64,000 nucleotides of DNA from Sandarakinorhabdus glacialis (GTDB taxonomy: Bacteria > Pseudomonadota > Alphaproteobacteria > Sphingomonadales > Sphingomonadaceae): NCBI RefSeq assembly GCF_014643455.1, contig NZ_BMJM01000009.1:54077-118076 (forward strand), written 5' to 3'. The position numbers and the translations under genes were made by a program. Positions within the stretch are counted from its first letter, which is position 1. Every line of letters starts with the position of its first letter. The notes under the pieces were generated by a model that saw only the letters and a program-made list of their open reading frames with translations, made no database searches and was not told where the DNA came from. Shown one piece after another: positions 61,963 to 64,000 of this stretch.

Positions 61963-63513
61963 ATGAGCAGGGACCAAACTCCACACGCGGCCCCTAAGGC
62001 CTACTCCTACCTCAGGTTCTCTACACCTGAGCAGATGCACGGCGATAGCTTTCGGCGGCAGACCGCGATGACTACTGAATATGTGCAGAGACATGGCCTT
62101 GTATTAGACGAGAGCCTTACGTTCCAAGACCTAGGAGTTTCGGCCTTTCACGGAAAGAATGCAGCAGCGGGAAGGCTTGGAGACTTTAAGGAAGCAGTAA
62201 TAGCAGGCCGTGTTGACAATGGCTCCTACCTTCTGGTGGAGGGACTTGATCGTATTAGTCGTCTTGAGCCTCGGAAGGCCCTCAGGGTTCTTGAAGATCT
62301 TGTAGATTTAGGCATCATTGTTGTTACGATGAGTGACGGCAAGGCATACAGTGAGGCGTCGCTGAAAGCTGACCCCTACGCCCTGATGATGGCCCTCATG
62401 CTATTCATCCGTGCGAATGACGAGAGTGAAACGAAGTCGCGGAGGCTCCAAGCCGCATGGGCAGGCAAGAGGGCCAAGGTTGCAACGACGCCACTGACCA
62501 GCCGCGCCCCAGCTTGGCTTAAGCTCGACAAGGCGGAAGGCCGGTGGATTGTGCTACAAGAACGCGCTGACATTGTCCGGCGCATCTTTCGCCTTAGCGC
62601 CGATGGGGTAGGCCAGCACAAGATTGCAGCGATGCTCAACAGCGAGGCCGTGCCTACCTTTGGCAAAGCAGAGTATTGGCAACGTTCCTACATCTCCAAG
62701 ATACTAACTAACGCCTCAGTTGTCGGAGCAATGACCCCGCACACTCTGGAATATGCCGATGATCGGAAGCAGCGGAAGCCGAAGGAGGCCGTAGCGGGCT
62801 ACTTCCCTCCCGTTGTATCGGCGGAAGCATTCAGAGACGTTCAAGCGACACTAGGTACTGTACGCGCCCCAAGCAGGGGACGCCATGCCAACGCCCCACT
62901 AAGGAACATACTTGGAGGCTTGGCGACCTGCCCACGGTGCGGCGGCACCTCAACAATGGTATCGAAGGGGAAGGAAGCCGAGCGCTACCTTGTTTGCGCT
63001 AGGGCCAAGACCAAAGCAGGCTGCAGCTATCGCTCCGTTCGCTATGGCATCGTGGAGGAAGCAATCCTGACAAGGCTCCCTGAGCGCCTCGCATCGGCAC
63101 CGGCTGGCAACGGAGCCGCAGAACTCGACGCCTCTGTTCGCAACGCGGAAGGGGCGCTTGATGGCTTGAACGACAGCATCGACAACCTGTTGGACAATCT
63201 GAGCGCAGCACGCTCGCCAGCCCTAACGGCAAAGCTCCGTGATCTAGAGCGGCAGAGAGACGCGCAGAGGGATGAACTGAGGGCCGCTCTTGCTTTACGT
63301 GACGCTGCAACCGGGCCATTGGTCGCTAGCCGAGTCGATGCGTTGCGGAAGGCTCTTGGGCAGGCTCTACACCCCGGAGAGGTGAACCGTTGCCTCAGGA
63401 CCGTGTTCACGTCCGCCTGTGTGAATTACATTGATGGCACTGTGGACTTTGAGTGGAAGCAGGGAGGCGAGACGCTACAGGTTCCTTTCGCAATGCCTGA
63501 GAGCGTAGCCTAG
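61963..63513 (+). CDS. Large serine recombinase (site-specific integrase)
   Basis: A 516-aa serine recombinase. The resolvase-type catalytic domain (residues about 12-155) has the nucleophile Ser20 in YLRFST and the Arg-bearing motif GLDRISRL (Arg97, Arg100). The recombinase domain (about 185-300) follows, then a zinc ribbon with Cys323, Cys326, Cys345 and Cys354, and a coiled coil (about 388-450) that should control integration versus excision. ATG 61963 has GAGG upstream. Codon use differs from all host genes. It lies 28 bases after the broken comM frame and should have carried out the insertion. No recombination directionality factor is recognised nearby. Confidence 0.93.
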   Translation: MSRDQTPHAAPKAYSYLRFSTPEQMHGDSFRRQTAMTTEYVQRHGLVLDESLTFQDLGVSAFHGKNAAAGRLGDFKEAVIAGRVDNGSYLLVEGLDRISRLEPRKALRVLEDLVDLGIIVVTMSDGKAYSEASLKADPYALMMALMLFIRANDESETKSRRLQAAWAGKRAKVATTPLTSRAPAWLKLDKAEGRWIVLQERADIVRRIFRLSADGVGQHKIAAMLNSEAVPTFGKAEYWQRSYISKILTNASVVGAMTPHTLEYADDRKQRKPKEAVAGYFPPVVSAEAFRDVQATLGTVRAPSRGRHANAPLRNILGGLATCPRCGGTSTMVSKGKEAERYLVCARAKTKAGCSYRSVRYGIVEEAILTRLPERLASAPAGNGAAELDASVRNAEGALDGLNDSIDNLLDNLSAARSPALTAKLRDLERQRDAQRDELRAALALRDAATGPLVASRVDALRKALGQALHPGEVNRCLRTVFTSACVNYIDGTVDFEWKQGGETLQVPFAMPESVA

Positions 63514-64000
63514 GCCCTAGGCACCGGTCTGGAGTGGCCAAGGGGCTGTACGGGCGTCCTAGAGGCTCTGAGGGGCCATCCTGAATAACAGATTGAGCAC
63601 AGACAGACAGGCCTCTTGAGCTCTACGCCTCTAGTAGCGCCCTGAGGGCCTCTTAGAGCGCGACGGGGATATAGGTGGACCGACTGATCGGAACCTTTAG
63701 TTTTGGCGCTGTACGGGCTTCCTAGCGCCTCTGAGAGCCCTTCCGACTCGCTAACGCCGGCAGTCCGCAGCTTCTCACGAAAGTCAAGCCCCACGGTATC
63801 GAGCGTAGCGATTGTTGCAGGAGCCGGGGGAACCACTTCAGTTTATTGACCTATCTGGTACAGAATAACTCTTTCTCAGTATGGATGGCGCCTGAGCGTA
63901 CGCCTACGGTGAAGGCCGCCTTGCCTGGTTTGACGGGTGCCGCGAGGTAGCACCGGTGCAAGCACTGGTGTTTGCACTGATGTTAGCGACGGTGCGATGG
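63514..64000. other. Gene-poor element DNA with imperfect repeats
   Basis: About 490 bases with no convincing complete gene. It contains two imperfect direct copies of a GCTGTACGGGC-TCCTAG unit followed by a CTCTGAG segment (63545-63577 and 63709-63741) and several further CCTCTGAG/CCTCTTAGAG-like words between them. A short minus-strand open frame (63510-63836) overlaps these repeats and looks like a shadow. Confidence 0.55.
63956..64000 (+). CDS. Possible start of a further element gene (partial)
   Basis: A GTG at 63956, seven bases after GAGGT, opens a frame MQALVFALMLATVRW that runs off the window end. The residues are hydrophobic, as in a membrane or signal segment. Only 15 codons are visible, so this is a weak suggestion. 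Confidence 0.2.
   Translation, partial: MQALVFALMLATVRW

Larger units (their letters stand above)
61923..64000 (+). mobile_element. Integrated element inserted in comM (left end only)
   Basis: From the comM junction to the window end the DNA differs from the host: lower GC, frequent A/T-ending codons and long stretches without host-like genes. The first gene is a large serine recombinase reading inward, the usual layout for integrative elements of this class. About 2.1 kb is visible; the cargo and right end are outside the window, so prophage, ICE or genomic island cannot be told apart. Confidence 0.85.

Noticed and set aside
63510..63836. A 108-codon minus-strand open frame after the integrase
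   Set aside because: It overlaps repeated DNA, lacks a good ribosome-binding site, and shows no recognisable domain.

Overview
The window is a 64 kb chromosomal segment of a GC-rich alphaproteobacterium, most probably a member of the Sphingomonadales. The evidence is the F1-only ATP synthase operon (atpHAGDC without F0 genes), the murA-DUF2948 pair, the rpsL-rpsG-fusA-tuf plus S10-spc-alpha ribosomal superoperon ending in secY-adk, the radA-cvpA-cysS cluster, and sites of alphaproteobacterial type (GAAC-N7-GAAC for LexA, TTAA-N7-TTAA for CtrA). The genus cannot be fixed from the sequence alone. I saw no tRNA, rRNA or CRISPR array.

Layout. 1-5.5 kb: an amidase, a MAPEG membrane protein, then a module of a secreted Gly/Ala-rich protein, a secreted S8 protease, a divergent ECF sigma factor and its anti-sigma factor. 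5.5-16.2 kb: a free-standing Hen1-type RNA methyltransferase, murA, DUF2948, bioY, an MDR oxidoreductase, an Fe-S scaffold/KefB-type antiporter pair, an RsiV-like protein, cysS, cvpA and radA. 16.2-21.1 kb: a CtrA-type box, three TadE/TadG-like pilus genes and a large patatin-like phospholipase. 21.3-26.3 kb: atpHAGDC. 26.5-35.4 kb: a fused MFS/spermidine-synthase-like protein, a HapK-like small protein with a second amidase, secreted or lipoproteins of unknown function, trpS-murJ and secB. 35.5-57.1 kb: the ribosomal protein and translation-factor superoperon on the minus strand, interrupted between adk and rpsM by a YbaN-like protein and an FMN-binding glutamate-synthase-like protein. 57.4-61.1 kb: a secreted protein, secA and a small membrane protein.

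Right end (61.3-64 kb): comM (yifB) is cut at the codons just before its Walker A motif by an integrated element whose first gene is a large serine recombinase. The element has visibly different base and codon use, continues past the window, and is the clearest mobile DNA here.

Several intergenic gaps carry three families of palindromic repeats, one of them inside the atp operon. Candidate sigma70 promoters were read for the str operon, the rpsM-rplQ operon and secA. The main items for follow-up are the comM-targeting integrase, the solitary Hen1 methyltransferase, the ECF/anti-sigma/S8 module, the LexA and CtrA boxes, and the Gly/Arg-rich N-terminal extension of ribosomal protein S5.
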